Shown in pieces: positions 36,910-46,931 of a stretch of DNA of 64,000 bases. The number at the start of each line of letters is the position of its first letter. Position 1 is the first letter of the stretch. This DNA comes from Thiomicrorhabdus sp. ZW0627 (GTDB lineage Bacteria > Pseudomonadota > Gammaproteobacteria > Thiomicrospirales > Thiomicrospiraceae). The notes under the pieces were generated by a model, which worked only from the letters and a program-made list of their open reading frames with translations, was not told the DNA's origin and made no database searches. The translations under genes and the position numbers were made by a program. The stretch is taken from NCBI RefSeq assembly GCF_029767005.1, contig NZ_JARUQR010000002.1:127667-191666 (forward strand). The letters run 5' to 3'.

Positions 36910-38337
36910 ATGAGTAAGCCTGTTATTGCCCTAGTTGGGCGCCCGAATGTCGGGAAATCTACCCTTTTTAACCGTCTGACGCGTTCACGAGATGCTATTG
37001 TCGCGGATTACCCCGGGTTAACGCGAGATCGCCAATATGGGACAGGACGTATCGGCCATTCACCTTATATTGTTGTGGATACTGGTGGACTGAGTGGTGA
37101 AACGGATGGTGTGGATCCTTTGATGGCAAGTCAGGTTCAAGCCGCACTGGAAGAGGCTGATGCGGTTTTGTTCTTGGTGGACGGACGTCAGGGCTTAACG
37201 CATGGTGATGAAGTCATCGCCAATTATGTGCGTCAATTCGACAAGACCGTCCAGTTATTGGTGAACAAGGCGGAAGGCTGTGATTACGAAATGATCAAGG
37301 CTGATTTCTTCCAGTTGGGATTGGGAGAGCCGATGCCGGTTTCATCCGCACACGGAGATAACGTCGCCAACTGTGTCAACCATGTACTGGATATGATTCC
37401 TCCTAAAGAGGACGAATCGGACAAAAATCTTGACGATCATCCGGGGATTCGTGTTGCGGTCATAGGTCGTCCAAACGTCGGAAAGTCGACTTTGATCAAC
37501 CGAATGATCGGTGAGCAGCGTGTGGTTGCATTCGATATGCCCGGAACCACTCGAGACAGTATTTATGTACCTTTTGAACGTGATGGACAGGAATATACCC
37601 TGATCGACACGGCAGGGGTGCGCCGTCGTAAAAACATTTCTGAGAAAATCGAAAAGTTCAGTATCGTCAAAGCCATTGAGGCCATGGAAGATTCCCATGT
37701 GGTCATCTTGGTGATCGACGGCTCGGAAGGGTTGACCGATCAGGATCTTACTCTTCTTGGACTGGCGATCGAGTCCGGTCGTGGTTTGGTCTTGGCTGTG
37801 AATAAATGGGATAATCTGGATAGTGATCAGCGCCAGAAAGTACGCCATGAATTAAGCTTCCGTTTGCAGTTTGCCGATTATGCGAAGCAGCATTTGATTT
37901 CCGCACTGCACGGCACAGGGGTGGGAGATCTGTTCAAAACGGTCAAGAGTGTTTATCAGGCCTCGATGAAACGTGTTTCAACATCCGATTTGAACCGTGT
38001 TCTGGAACAAGCCGTTCTTGAACATCAGCCGCCTTTGATTGCCGGCCGTCGAGTGAAACTACGTTATGCCCATTTGGGTGGTTTGAATCCACCTCGAGTC
38101 ATCGTCCACGGAACCCAGGTGGATAAACTTCCGCAGGCTTATACCAAATATCTGACCAACGTATTCCGTAAAGCTTTTAAATGGATTGGCACGCCAGTCA
38201 CAGTCGAATACAAGGTGACGAGCAATCCGTTTGAAGGCAGAAAGAACAAATTGTCCGACCGGATCAAACGTAAAAAAGATGAACCGGTCGCAGCTAAGAA
38301 AAAGAAAAAGCGTACCCAGCAGAAACGCAGAACTTAA
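36910..38337 (+). CDS. der: Ribosome-assembly GTPase Der (EngA)
   Basis: Tandem GTPase needed for 50S assembly. Both G domains are complete: first GRPNVGKSTLFN (about 10-21) with DTGG, second GRPNVGKSTLINRMIG with DTAGVRRRKN and NKWD. A KH-like domain and a lysine-rich tail follow. The length is 475. It is coupled to bamB by a three-base gap. Confidence 0.97.
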   Translation: MSKPVIALVGRPNVGKSTLFNRLTRSRDAIVADYPGLTRDRQYGTGRIGHSPYIVVDTGGLSGETDGVDPLMASQVQAALEEADAVLFLVDGRQGLTHGDEVIANYVRQFDKTVQLLVNKAEGCDYEMIKADFFQLGLGEPMPVSSAHGDNVANCVNHVLDMIPPKEDESDKNLDDHPGIRVAVIGRPNVGKSTLINRMIGEQRVVAFDMPGTTRDSIYVPFERDGQEYTLIDTAGVRRRKNISEKIEKFSIVKAIEAMEDSHVVILVIDGSEGLTDQDLTLLGLAIESGRGLVLAVNKWDNLDSDQRQKVRHELSFRLQFADYAKQHLISALHGTGVGDLFKTVKSVYQASMKRVSTSDLNRVLEQAVLEHQPPLIAGRRVKLRYAHLGGLNPPRVIVHGTQVDKLPQAYTKYLTNVFRKAFKWIGTPVTVEYKVTSNPFEGRKNKLSDRIKRKKDEPVAAKKKKKRTQQKRRT

Positions 38338-38414
38338 AAGCGCGGTAATCCACCTTTTGAGAAACCGATTTAATTAAGCATCATTCTGATAATACAAAGA
38401 GTTTAGACAGCATT

Positions 38415-41400
38415 ATGAGTCCAAATCCGGCTAAACGCATTCGTGAAATACCCTATAACTATACTTCGTTCTCGGATAAAGAGATCGTTTTGAAATTTTT
38501 GGGTGAATCAGGTTGGAAAACGATCGAGTCCTTGCGTGATTCTCGTAATACCGGCCGTTCCGCGAGAATGTTGTTTGAGGTGTTGGGTGATATCTGGGTC
38601 GTGACGCGCAATCCTTACATTCAAGATGATTTGATTGAAAACCCGAAACGCCGCGATGCCCTGATCGATGCCTTGAATCACAGATTGAAACAGGTCGAGC
38701 AACGTTTGAACGGTAATGAATTGGCCGAAGACCTGCTGGTTTCCGTTCGCAACGCCGTGGCGGAGTTTTCAGGCTGGTTCCCGAAACAGATTGAATTGAG
38801 AACGCTTGTCCGACGAAAATTGTCCAAATTTACCCGTGCTGATAACATCGACTTCGGTGGTTTGGCACGTGTTTCTCATGCGACAGATGCTACCGACTGG
38901 CGTGTTGAGCTACCGTTGGTAGTGGTATCGCCGGATACGGAAGAAGAAGTGGCCTATGTGGTTCAAGCGTGTATCGAACTGGGCTTGACCATGATTCCTC
39001 GTGGGGGCGGGACCGGTTACACAGGTGGTGCGATTCCGTTGCATCAGGAATCCGTGGTCATCAATACCGAAAAACTGGAATACCTTGGTTTAGTTGAACA
39101 GGTCGAGTTACCGGGAATCGGTAAGGTTGCGACTATTCAGACAGGCGCAGGGGTTGTGACCCGTCGCGTATCGGAGCAGGCGGAACGTTTCGGTTATGTT
39201 TTTGCAGTTGACCCGACTTCTCAGGATGCTTCCTGTATCGGTGGTAACATCGCGATGAACGCCGGTGGTAAGAAAGCGGTTTTATGGGGAACCACGCTAG
39301 ACAACCTGGCTTCTTGGAAAATGGTCATGCCGGATGCGACCTGGTTGGAAATTCGCCGCATTAATCACAACCTTGGTAAATTGCAGGATCAGAAAACAGT
39401 TGTTTTCGAAATGCAACGCTACGAAATTGACGGCAAAACTGAAATCGATGCTCCGACTCGTTTGGAGATGCCGGGTTCTGCTTTCCGTAAAGCCGGTTTG
39501 GGTAAAGATGTTACCGATAAATTCCTCAGTGGTTTGCCGGGAGTGCAGAAAGAAGGGTGCGACGGAATCATTACGTCGGCGCGTTTCGTTGTACATCGTA
39601 TGCCGAGCCATACACGTACCGTTTGTCTTGAATTTTTCGGAACTGATTTAAGTCTGGCGGTTCCGGCGATTGTCGAGATCACCGAATACATCGAAAGCAA
39701 GAAGCAGGAAGGTATCCTGCTGGCAGGATTGGAACATCTGGACGAACGTTATATCAAGGCGGTCAAATACAATACCAAGGCTAACCGTAAAGGCTTGCCG
39801 AAAATGATTTTGCTGGCCGACGTTTGCGGTGAGAACGGATTTGAGGTCGCCAATACTTGTACAGAAATCGTCGAGTTGGCTAACAAGCGTGATGCGGAAG
39901 GTTTTATCGCGGTTAGTGAAGAAGCGCGTAAGCGTTTTTGGTCGGATCGTTCGCGTACCGCAGCGATTTCGGCGCACACCAATGCCTTTAAAATCAACGA
40001 AGATGTGGTCATTCCACTGGAACGTTTGAATGATTACAATAACGAGATCGAGCGCATCAATATCGAATTATCGATCAAGAACAAGCTTGAAATTATTGAT
40101 TCGTTGAGCGCCTATTTCTCCGAGCCGATCAAAGAGTTCAGCCAAGCGGACGATTTTGAAGACAGCAAAGGCCCGGCAACCTACTTCAAGGGCAAAGTCG
40201 ATGCAAGCAAGGCTCACCTGAGTCAGGTACGCCAGCGCTGGTCTTCGGTGTTGGATCATCTGGACGAGCCGGCTAAAGATCACTTGAACCTGTATCCGGA
40301 AGGCGTGACCGAAAAAATTCGTGATGGCGACAAGGTGCTTAACCTGTTGCTGAGACGCGATCTAGTCATCTCCTACCGCCAAGAGATTCTGTCGTTCCTG
40401 AAAGAGACATTTATGGGGCACGATTTCGAGCCATTGCTGAAGAAAGTCAAAGAATTGCATTTTGAACTGCGCAATGCCCGCCTGTTTGTGGCCCTGCACA
40501 TGCACGCCGGTGACGGGAACATCCATACTAATCTTCCGGTTCATTCCGACAATTACGCCATGATTCACCTGGCGGATAAGGTGGTGGATCGTATTATGGA
40601 GATCGCCCACCGTTTGGGAGGTGTTATTTCCGGTGAGCACGGGATCGGTCTGACCAAGTTCCAGTATCTTGAAGAAGAGAAGATTGAAGCCTTCGTCAAA
40701 TACAAGAACCAAGTCGATCCGGAAGGGCGTTTCAACAAAGGCAAACTGATGCCGGGTTCCGGTTTGGATAAAGCCTATACACCTTCGTTGCAGTTGGTTC
40801 AGCAGGAAGCCTTGATTCTTGAGGCAACCGAACTGGACGAACTCAATAAGGACATCAAAGACTGTTTGCGTTGCGGTAAGTGTAAGCCGGTTTGTCAGAC
40901 CCATATTCCACGTGCGAACTTGTTGTATTCCCCGCGTAACAAGATTCTTGCAACCGGGCAGGTGATCGAGGCCTTCTTGTATGAAGAGCAGACCCGCCGA
41001 GGCATTTCTCTGCATCACTTCGACGCGATGAACGATGTGGCAGACCACTGTACGACCTGTCACAAGTGTGCGACGCCTTGTCCGGTGGATATCGACTTCG
41101 GTGACGTATCGATCCGAATGCGCACGATTCTGACCAATATGGGACAGAAAAAGAGCAGTTTGATGGTGAAAGCGGCATTGTTGTTCCTTAATACCACGAA
41201 CCCTCTCACGATTAAGGTATTGCGTAAGACCATGATTGGCTGGGGATCGAATTTCATAACAATGGGTCACAAACTGGCAAAATGGACAGGCCTGGTAGAT
41301 CGTAAGAAGACCTTGCCGGCAAGCTCGACTAATCCGGCACCCGTTCAGCAGCATGTAATTAACTTTGTGCGTAAGCCGTTGCATACCGGTCCGAACAAGA

Positions 41401-42275
41401 GCAGCTACCGTAACGTCTTGGGTATGGAAGACGCCACCCAAGTGCCGATTGTGCGCGATCCTATGAAAACCACGGAAGACTCGGAAGCGGTGTTCTATTT
41501 CCCGGGTTGTGGTTCGGAGCGTTTGTTCAGTGATATCGGTCTGGCGACGATTTCCTCGCTTTATGATGCCGGTGTTCAAACCGTGCTGCCGCCAGGTTAC
41601 CTGTGTTGTGGTTATCCGCAAGCTGCGGCTGGTCTGGAGGCCAAGAGCTCGCAGATTACGACCGAAAACCGAGCTTTGTTCCACCGTGTCGCCAATACTT
41701 TGAACTACTTGGACATCAAGACGGTCATTGTTTCCTGCGGAACTTGTTATGATCAGTTGACCAAGTATGAGTTCGAGCGTATCTTCCCTGGATGCCGTCT
41801 GATGGATATCCATGAGTTCCTAACCGAGAAGGGCATGGGGCTCGAAGGTGCAACCGGTAAACAATATCTTTACCATGCTCCGTGTCACGACCCGATGAAA
41901 ATGATGGATGGTACTCAAGTGGCGAAAGACTTGTTGCAGTCGGAAGTTCAGTTCAGCGATCGTTGTTGTAGTGAGGCGGGAACCATGGCGACTGCGCGTC
42001 CTGATATCGCCACTCAGTTACGTTTCAGAAAAGAAGCGGAGCTGAAGAAGGGGTTGATTGACTTGACCGGTAAGGATAAGGTCACTGACGGCAGTGTTAA
42101 GGTGTTGACCTCGTGTCCTGCTTGTCAGCAGGGTCTGGGACGTTATTCGGACAACACCGGTTTGGATACCGATTACATTGTGGTCGAGTTGATGAAGAAC
42201 CGTTACGGTGAAGGTTGGAACAAAGAGTTCCTAAAGAAGCTGGAAGCGGGTGGTATCGAAAAAGTGCTGTTATAA
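38415..42275 (+). CDS. Giant FAD-linked oxidase / Fe-S / CCG-domain oxidoreductase (DUF3683 type)
   Basis: A 1286-residue cytoplasmic or membrane-edge protein. An N-terminal region of about 160 residues (DUF3683-like) comes first. An FAD-binding oxidase domain follows with [14 protein letters not shown] (about 193-206), then an FAD-oxidase C domain with [14 protein letters not shown] (about 695) and [16 protein letters not shown] (about 740). Two [4Fe-4S] motifs follow, [11 protein letters not shown] (about 818) and [14 protein letters not shown] (about 880). Last come two CCG domains of the heterodisulfide-reductase/glycolate-oxidase type ([10 protein letters not shown] about 1062, CCSEAGTMA about 1183). 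Relatives oxidise D-2-hydroxy acids such as D-lactate or glycolate. The substrate is not determined here. It stands alone with its own terminator. Confidence 0.85.
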   Translation: MSPNPAKRIREIPYNYTSFSDKEIVLKFLGESGWKTIESLRDSRNTGRSARMLFEVLGDIWVVTRNPYIQDDLIENPKRRDALIDALNHRLKQVEQRLNGNELAEDLLVSVRNAVAEFSGWFPKQIELRTLVRRKLSKFTRADNIDFGGLARVSHATDATDWRVELPLVVVSPDTEEEVAYVVQACIELGLTMIPRGGGTGYTGGAIPLHQESVVINTEKLEYLGLVEQVELPGIGKVATIQTGAGVVTRRVSEQAERFGYVFAVDPTSQDASCIGGNIAMNAGGKKAVLWGTTLDNLASWKMVMPDATWLEIRRINHNLGKLQDQKTVVFEMQRYEIDGKTEIDAPTRLEMPGSAFRKAGLGKDVTDKFLSGLPGVQKEGCDGIITSARFVVHRMPSHTRTVCLEFFGTDLSLAVPAIVEITEYIESKKQEGILLAGLEHLDERYIKAVKYNTKANRKGLPKMILLADVCGENGFEVANTCTEIVELANKRDAEGFIAVSEEARKRFWSDRSRTAAISAHTNAFKINEDVVIPLERLNDYNNEIERINIELSIKNKLEIIDSLSAYFSEPIKEFSQADDFEDSKGPATYFKGKVDASKAHLSQVRQRWSSVLDHLDEPAKDHLNLYPEGVTEKIRDGDKVLNLLLRRDLVISYRQEILSFLKETFMGHDFEPLLKKVKELHFELRNARLFVALHMHAGDGNIHTNLPVHSDNYAMIHLADKVVDRIMEIAHRLGGVISGEHGIGLTKFQYLEEEKIEAFVKYKNQVDPEGRFNKGKLMPGSGLDKAYTPSLQLVQQEALILEATELDELNKDIKDCLRCGKCKPVCQTHIPRANLLYSPRNKILATGQVIEAFLYEEQTRRGISLHHFDAMNDVADHCTTCHKCATPCPVDIDFGDVSIRMRTILTNMGQKKSSLMVKAALLFLNTTNPLTIKVLRKTMIGWGSNFITMGHKLAKWTGLVDRKKTLPASSTNPAPVQQHVINFVRKPLHTGPNKSSYRNVLGMEDATQVPIVRDPMKTTEDSEAVFYFPGCGSERLFSDIGLATISSLYDAGVQTVLPPGYLCCGYPQAAAGLEAKSSQITTENRALFHRVANTLNYLDIKTVIVSCGTCYDQLTKYEFERIFPGCRLMDIHEFLTEKGMGLEGATGKQYLYHAPCHDPMKMMDGTQVAKDLLQSEVQFSDRCCSEAGTMATARPDIATQLRFRKEAELKKGLIDLTGKDKVTDGSVKVLTSCPACQQGLGRYSDNTGLDTDYIVVELMKNRYGEGWNKEFLKKLEAGGIEKVLL

Positions 42276-42297
42276 AGTCAATTTTCGATCAGACAAT

Positions 42298-42327
42298 AAA
42301 AAAGGCACTCAAATGAGGCCTTTTTTA
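42298..42327 (+). terminator. Rho-independent terminator after the FAD/Fe-S oxidoreductase
   Basis: Stem AAAAAAGGC(A)CTC / GAGGCCTTTTTT with one bulged base and a T run. Confidence 0.8.
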
Positions 42328-42359
42328 TATCTATGACCGTTAAGCAGGCTGTTGTTATC

Positions 42360-42371
42360 AACAGGCCTGTT
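42360..42371. repeat. CAGGCCTG palindrome, full AACAGGCCTGTT form
   Basis: Intergenic copy between two convergent genes, 16 bases past the stop of the minus-strand cytochrome c. Confidence 0.75.
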
Positions 42372-42387
42372 CGGTTTTCAGAAGCGA

Positions 42388-42687
42388 TTATTGAGGCTTC
42401 TGTGCAGCGTAATAAGCGGCTAGGTCTTTGATTTCCTGATCCGTCAGACCTTTGGCGAAAGCGGCCATGGTTGCGTCTTTACGGAAACCGTCGCGGAAGT
42501 CTTTCAACTGTTTTTCCAGGTAGTTTGCGTGTTGACCGGCTAGTTTAGGAAAGTTTGGAACAACGCTGTTACCATTGGCTCCGTGACAGCCGACACAGGT
42601 ATTGGCTTTGGCAGGCGCTTCTTGAGCCTGGGCGGAAGCTGCGAACAATAGTCCTGTCGTTAGAGTTGCAACGAGTAATTTCTTCAT
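42388..42687 (-). CDS. Small monohaem cytochrome c (c4/c553-like)
   Basis: A 99-residue exported cytochrome: signal peptide with cleavage near SAQA-QEA, haem motif CVGCH (31-35) and a late methionine (ATMAAFAKGL) as probable sixth ligand. NFPKLAGQHANYLEKQL is the typical segment of cytochrome c4/c553 domains. It probably carries electrons in the periplasm from sulfur oxidation to a terminal oxidase. It has its own ribosome site. The next cytochrome gene upstream is followed by a terminator, so the two are separate transcripts. Confidence 0.88.
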   Translation of the reverse strand: MKKLLVATLTTGLLFAASAQAQEAPAKANTCVGCHGANGNSVVPNFPKLAGQHANYLEKQLKDFRDGFRKDATMAAFAKGLTDQEIKDLAAYYAAQKPQ

Positions 42688-42785
42688 AATTCTGTTCCCG
42701 TAATTTGTTTAAGTGAATCGCACACATTAAAAGCTAAGATGACCCCGGGGTCAAGCCGTGTAGAATGAATTGGCGTTGTTTAGGC

Positions 42786-42827
42786 AAAAAAAAACCGCCC
42801 ATGGTTAAGAACCAGTGGGCGGTTTTC
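42786..42827 (-). terminator. Rho-independent terminator of the upstream cytochrome c
   Basis: On the minus strand, stem AAAACCGCCCA / TGGGCGGTTTT with extra CTGG/CCATGG pairs near the loop and a run of nine T. Confidence 0.85.
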
Positions 42828-42844
42828 CGCATAAACTCTAAAAA

Positions 42845-43150
42845 TTATAGAGTAGCAACGTAAGCAGCGATGTTTTCGATGTCTGCGTCAGAAAGACCAG
42901 CAGCCATAGGAGCCATCATAGAAGTCATAGGACCGATTTGCTCACCAGCTTTATACTTGTGAAGCTTAGCAGCGATGTCCGCAGCTGGCTGACCAGCTAG
43001 TTTTGGACCAACTCCGCCTTCACCAGCAGCACCGTGACAACCAACACAAGTTGCGAAAGCACCTTGACCAGCTGCAGCGTCACCAGCTTGAGCAGCTGCA
43101 CCAAAAGAGATAAGACCAGCAGTTGCTAGTGCGATAGTTAATTTTTTCAT
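42845..43150 (-). CDS. Small monohaem cytochrome c (c5/c553-like)
   Basis: The start is set at 43150 (MKKLTIALATAG) because AGGAGAG stands eight bases upstream and a signal peptide begins there; the open frame runs 19 codons farther with no signal character. The mature protein of about 80 residues has CVGCH (35-39) and several methionines (GPMTSMMAPMAAGL), one of which ligates the haem. Codon use (GCA/GCT alanine, GGT rare) and the very strong ribosome site suggest high expression. It may be the main soluble electron carrier. Confidence 0.88.
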   Translation of the reverse strand: MKKLTIALATAGLISFGAAAQAGDAAAGQGAFATCVGCHGAAGEGGVGPKLAGQPAADIAAKLHKYKAGEQIGPMTSMMAPMAAGLSDADIENIAAYVATL

Positions 43151-43406
43151 AATGTACTCTCCTAAAAAGCACGTGATAAAAAGTTCGGGTTTTTTCCCTG
43201 GAAGCAATTACAAACGAAAAGGGGGGTTGAGTCAAGGTTGAAACCTTGAGTAACCCTTAAAAAAAACCTAAATTGTGAACAAAACCATAAGCTTTGTGTA
43301 AAACCTTTGATAAAGTTATACGGAAAGTTCTGTAGAGTTTTGTTGTCCAGTACTATGAGTCGCTGAATTTTGGAACGGTTATTGTAAATTTATTGGAGGT
43401 TCGGAA

Positions 43407-43580
43407 TTGTTTAGATTGTGGATTTTGGTCATTGCAATGACCGTCATCAGTTGGTTTGTACTCAAGCTGATCAATAAACCGACCCATATCGGTTTGGTGT
43501 TTTTGTTTTGGGTTGTGGCAATCATGGGAACGACCTTGCTGCTTTACCTCGTATCGGTGTGGTTCACCAGTCACGCCTGA
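43407..43580 (+). CDS. Small two-helix membrane protein (TTG start)
   Basis: A 57-residue open frame that begins with TTG, seven bases after GGAGG, and ends at TGA 43578-43580. The product begins FRLWILVIAMTVISWFVLKL and continues GLVFLFWVVAIMGTTLLLYL. It has two hydrophobic helices joined by a short polar turn (INKPTH), a layout typical of small membrane proteins. No family is recognised. It stands between the cytochrome c promoter region and rsgA, which converges on it. The good ribosome site and hydrophobic pattern argue for a real gene; the rare start lowers confidence. Confidence 0.55.
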   Translation: MFRLWILVIAMTVISWFVLKLINKPTHIGLVFLFWVVAIMGTTLLLYLVSVWFTSHA

Positions 43581-43607
43581 CTTATCTTACAAGAGATTCC
43601 GGACGGT

Positions 43608-44657
43608 TCAGGAAGGAATCTCGGATTGCTCCATCTCTTTGAACTCTTGCCTTAGTCGCTGGAAGCTCTGGTATCGCGAGTAGGCGATTTCACCATCCTC
43701 AACGGCTTGTTTGATGGCGCATTTCGGCTCGATCGTATGGGTACAGTTGCTGAATTTACATAGTCCCAAAAACGGTGCGAAATCAGGGTACATTGCCTCG
43801 AGGTCGCTCAAACTGCAAGGAGCCGGACTGAACTGGCGCACCCCGGGGGAATCGATCAGGTTTCCACCGTCGTTGGCACCGGGTTCGGATTCCGGTAAAT
43901 GGTACAGGATGCTGTTGGTCGTCGTATGTTTGCCCAGTCCGGAAGCTTCTGAAAGCTGGCCGACGCGAATTTCCAAATCCGGGATCAGAGCATTAATCAA
44001 AGAGGACTTGCCAGCGCCGGACGGGCCAACGAATACCGAGTTTTTGTTGGACATGAATTCGCGTAGAACCTCCAGTCCCTCATTTGAGACAGTTGAAGCG
44101 GGGAGTAGTTCGATTCCCATCTCATCATAGGGCTCTAAAAGTTCCGCTATCGAGTCCCAGTCGGCTTCTGATTCCAGAAGGTCTACCTTGTTAATGATGA
44201 TGACCACCGGGATGTCGAGTTGTTTCGCTGCAACCAGATAACGGTCGATCATGTCGGGATGGATTCCGGGAACCACCGGAGTAACTACTCCGATAAAGTC
44301 GATGTTGGCCGCCACCATCCGGGTTTGACCACGGAAGCCGGGACGGCTCAGTTCATGAGTGCGGGGCAGGACACTGACGACCACACCACTTTGTGGTTCG
44401 ACGTCGGTTTGCCAAATTACCCGGTCACCCGCTACCAGTTTCCCCAGATGCTGGCGAATCGCACAGTTGTAGGCTTCTCCGCTTTCGGATTCGACCAGAA
44501 CGCGTTTACCGAAACTCGTGATCACCAATCCGGTTTGCTCTTCACCCAATAAGCTTTTATCGTCAGTTTCTTTGGCCGCAGTGTTTTCCAGTGCGGATTT
44601 CTGACGTTTGCCGCTGACGCGGCGTTTTTGCTGGGTAGTGAGTTTGCGTTTGGCCAT
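43608..44657 (-). CDS. rsgA: Small-ribosomal-subunit GTPase RsgA
   Basis: A circularly permuted GTPase for late 30S maturation. It has an N-terminal OB fold, NKVDLLE (G4), P-loop GPSGAGKSSLIN and DSPGVRQFSP (G3) in permuted order. The C-terminal zinc knuckle includes CKFSNCTHTIEPKC. The basic N-terminal tail (KRKLTTQQKRRVSGKRQ) is typical. The length is 349. It is nine bases downstream of the pterin dehydratase; that gene, the M48 protease and rsgA form one minus-strand run. Confidence 0.95.
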   Translation of the reverse strand: MAKRKLTTQQKRRVSGKRQKSALENTAAKETDDKSLLGEEQTGLVITSFGKRVLVESESGEAYNCAIRQHLGKLVAGDRVIWQTDVEPQSGVVVSVLPRTHELSRPGFRGQTRMVAANIDFIGVVTPVVPGIHPDMIDRYLVAAKQLDIPVVIIINKVDLLESEADWDSIAELLEPYDEMGIELLPASTVSNEGLEVLREFMSNKNSVFVGPSGAGKSSLINALIPDLEIRVGQLSEASGLGKHTTTNSILYHLPESEPGANDGGNLIDSPGVRQFSPAPCSLSDLEAMYPDFAPFLGLCKFSNCTHTIEPKCAIKQAVEDGEIAYSRYQSFQRLRQEFKEMEQSEIPS

Positions 44658-44666
44658 GAAGTGTAC

Positions 44667-45020
44667 TTAGTCCAGTAGAGCGTCGATCTTGGCGGCCATG
44701 ATCATATCGTTCATGGTCAAACCTTTAGCGTTATGCGTGGTCAAGGTGATGGTGCACTGGTTATAACCGAAGCAGATTTCCGGGTGGTGGTCCTCTTTAT
44801 TGGCAATCCAGGTTACTGCATTTACGAACGCGATGGTTTGATGATAGTTCTTGAACTGAAACTGTTTTTTGATTGATGCATAGTCCAGCGGCGCTTCCCA
44901 GCCCTGAAGTTGGCTCAGGTTGCTTTCGATGCTCGGGATGATTAAAGGCTTGCTGCCTTTTGGGATGTCTTCACAGTGTTGATTTAACAGTTCATTAACT
45001 AGAGAGTTAGCCGTTGTCAT
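44667..45020 (-). CDS. Pterin-4a-carbinolamine dehydratase-like protein
   Basis: A 117-residue PhhB/DCoH-fold protein with the active-site signature KEDHHPEICFGYNQCTITL and the ending NDMIMAAKIDALL. In relatives it recycles pterin for phenylalanine hydroxylase, but many bacteria keep it without that enzyme, with a proposed role in molybdopterin or folate metabolism. Its start overlaps the stop of the upstream M48 protease by one base (TAATG). Confidence 0.9.
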   Translation of the reverse strand: MTTANSLVNELLNQHCEDIPKGSKPLIIPSIESNLSQLQGWEAPLDYASIKKQFQFKNYHQTIAFVNAVTWIANKEDHHPEICFGYNQCTITLTTHNAKGLTMNDMIMAAKIDALLD

Positions 45021-46297
45021 TATTTTACCTCCAATGAGACTTCTTGGGCGTTGCTCGGCAATGAGTTCAAGTGATCGATACGAATCTTAGCCGGCGGGTG
45101 ACTGTCGTGATAGGCCGAATAGCTTGGATCCGGTGTAAGAGTACTGGCGTTGTCACGGTACATTTTCAATAGGGCAGAGACCAAATACTTAGAGCCGACG
45201 TGTTCGGCTGCAAAGGCATCCGCTTCAAATTCGTGTTTGCGGCTTTTGATCGCCATGACCGGCCCAAGGAAAAAGAACATTGTTGGAACGGCCGTCATGA
45301 ACAGCAATAGGGCTGCCGCCGGCGTTTGGGTTTGCAGCCCCAGGCCGGTATAGAATTCAGGCAGTTGCGCCAGCCAGCCCAGTAAAGCCAACCCAGCCAA
45401 GCTCAAAACGGTGCTTTCGATTAGGCGTTGCTTGATGTGTCCGTGTTTGAAGTGCCCCAGCTCATGCGCCAAGACCGCTTCGACTTCTTCCGGGGTCAGT
45501 TTTTCAAGCAGTGTGTCGAAGAACACGATGCGCTTGTTCTTACCGAAACCGGTGAAATAGGCGTTACCATGACCGGAACGTGACGAACCATCCATGACGA
45601 AAATCCCGTTCGATTCGAATCCGGTTCGCTCCAACAGGTTATTGATTCGGGTTTTCATGGACACATCTTCAAGCGGTGTGAATTTGTTGAAGATCGGCGC
45701 GATCCATTTCGGATAAGCCCACATGATTACCAGCTGGAAAGCCATCCAGACAATCCATGTGTAAAGCCACCAGGCCTGTTCAAAATAGTTGTTCATGATT
45801 GAAAGAATCACCCAGACAAGAGGAAGGCCCAGAGCAAGCATCAGTACCCACTGTTTGACCAAATCGCTGAGGAATTTACCCGGAGTGGTTTTATTGAAGC
45901 CAAAATCCGCTTCAATCTTGAAGGTGCTGATGATCGAGAACGGCAGGTGCAACAATGATAAGAACCAAAGGGTTGAAAGCAGGAAACCAACATCGTGCCA
46001 AATCGGTTCCAACCCGGTGTTTAGCCATAGGTTGTAGATGTCTTGGAAACCACCTCCGAGCGTCATGAATGCCAGAATAGCCGCATCATAAAACAATCCC
46101 ATGCGCCCGAGTTGCAGTTTGGCTCGACTGTAATCCGCCGCTTTTTGGTGTGCGTCCAGTGTGACCACTTCACTGAATTCTTCCGGAACTTTGTCACGGT
46201 GTTGACGGATGTGGAATTGGTTTTTGATGTTCAGCCAGACCTCGATCAGCAGGTTCAGAATCAAGGCGGTAAGAAACAGTTGTGTGATCCAGTTCAT
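45020..46297 (-). CDS. M48-family membrane metalloprotease (Ste24/CAAX-protease-like)
   Basis: A 425-residue integral membrane protease with zinc motif HELGHFKHGH and downstream HEFEADAFAAEH. At least five hydrophobic segments are spread over the protein. It has the N-terminal SRAKLQLGRM region of the Ste24 type, so it is longer than HtpX (about 290). Likely role: quality control of membrane proteins. It is divergent from orn, with about 60 bases between the starts. A CAGGCCTG copy lies inside it (45771-45778). Confidence 0.88.
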   Translation of the reverse strand: MNWITQLFLTALILNLLIEVWLNIKNQFHIRQHRDKVPEEFSEVVTLDAHQKAADYSRAKLQLGRMGLFYDAAILAFMTLGGGFQDIYNLWLNTGLEPIWHDVGFLLSTLWFLSLLHLPFSIISTFKIEADFGFNKTTPGKFLSDLVKQWVLMLALGLPLVWVILSIMNNYFEQAWWLYTWIVWMAFQLVIMWAYPKWIAPIFNKFTPLEDVSMKTRINNLLERTGFESNGIFVMDGSSRSGHGNAYFTGFGKNKRIVFFDTLLEKLTPEEVEAVLAHELGHFKHGHIKQRLIESTVLSLAGLALLGWLAQLPEFYTGLGLQTQTPAAALLLFMTAVPTMFFFLGPVMAIKSRKHEFEADAFAAEHVGSKYLVSALLKMYRDNASTLTPDPSYSAYHDSHPPAKIRIDHLNSLPSNAQEVSLEVK

Positions 46298-46359
46298 GTT
46301 TTATTTCTTGTTTTTTCGGTTAAGATAAAGCCATATTGTAAGTGATAAGAGAAAGATTT

Positions 46360-46908
46360 ATGAAGTCGGATAAGAATTTAATTTGGATCGATTTGGAAAT
46401 GACTGGACTGGATCCCAAAACGCACCGAATTATCGAAATTGCAACCGTCGTCACTGACAGCGAATTAAATGTGTTGGCGGAAGGGCCTGTTATTGCTGTG
46501 CAGACTGAGCAGGCCGATTTGGACTTGATGGACAGCTGGTGCGTTACTCATCACGGAAATTCCGGCTTGACCAAGCGGGTTCAGGAAAGTACGGTCACCA
46601 TGGAGCAGGCCGAACAGGAAACCATCGACTTTTTAAAACAATATGTCCCTGCCGGAAAATCGCCGATGTGCGGTAACAGTATTTGTCAGGATCGCCGTTT
46701 CATGGTCGAACAGATGCCGGCACTGGAAGAATTCTTCCATTATCGAAACCTGGATGTCAGTACTCTGAAAGAACTTGCACGTCGCTGGGCGCCGACGGTT
46801 TATCAATCCCATAAAAAAAGCGGTGCACATCTGGCTCTGGCAGACATCATGGAGTCGATCGACGAGCTGAAACATTACCGCGAACACCTGTTTAAATCCG
46901 AAATTTAA
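46360..46908 (+). CDS. orn: Oligoribonuclease
   Basis: A DnaQ-fold 3'-5' exonuclease that removes RNA dinucleotides, including the pGpG left when EAL proteins open c-di-GMP. It starts [19 protein letters not shown] (ATG 46360; a GTG six codons upstream is less likely). The catalytic acidic residues are Asp11 and Glu13 and the late [11 protein letters not shown]. The length (182) is normal. No terminator is evident. Confidence 0.95.
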   Translation: MKSDKNLIWIDLEMTGLDPKTHRIIEIATVVTDSELNVLAEGPVIAVQTEQADLDLMDSWCVTHHGNSGLTKRVQESTVTMEQAEQETIDFLKQYVPAGKSPMCGNSICQDRRFMVEQMPALEEFFHYRNLDVSTLKELARRWAPTVYQSHKKSGAHLALADIMESIDELKHYREHLFKSEI

Positions 46909-46931
46909 CCCCCCAGTTTTTTCCTCTCCTA

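Noticed and set aside
40362-41813. A 483-codon open frame on the minus strand opposite the 1286-residue oxidoreductase
   Set aside because: It is the antisense shadow of a well-conserved gene with biased third positions. It has no ribosome site, no recognisable domain and an unlikely amino-acid composition (rich in Arg, His, Gln and Thr).
2533-42321. AGGCCT in the terminators at 2533 and 42316 as further copies of the palindrome
   Set aside because: Both lack the outer C and G of CAGGCCTG and are explained by the terminator stems, so they are not counted.
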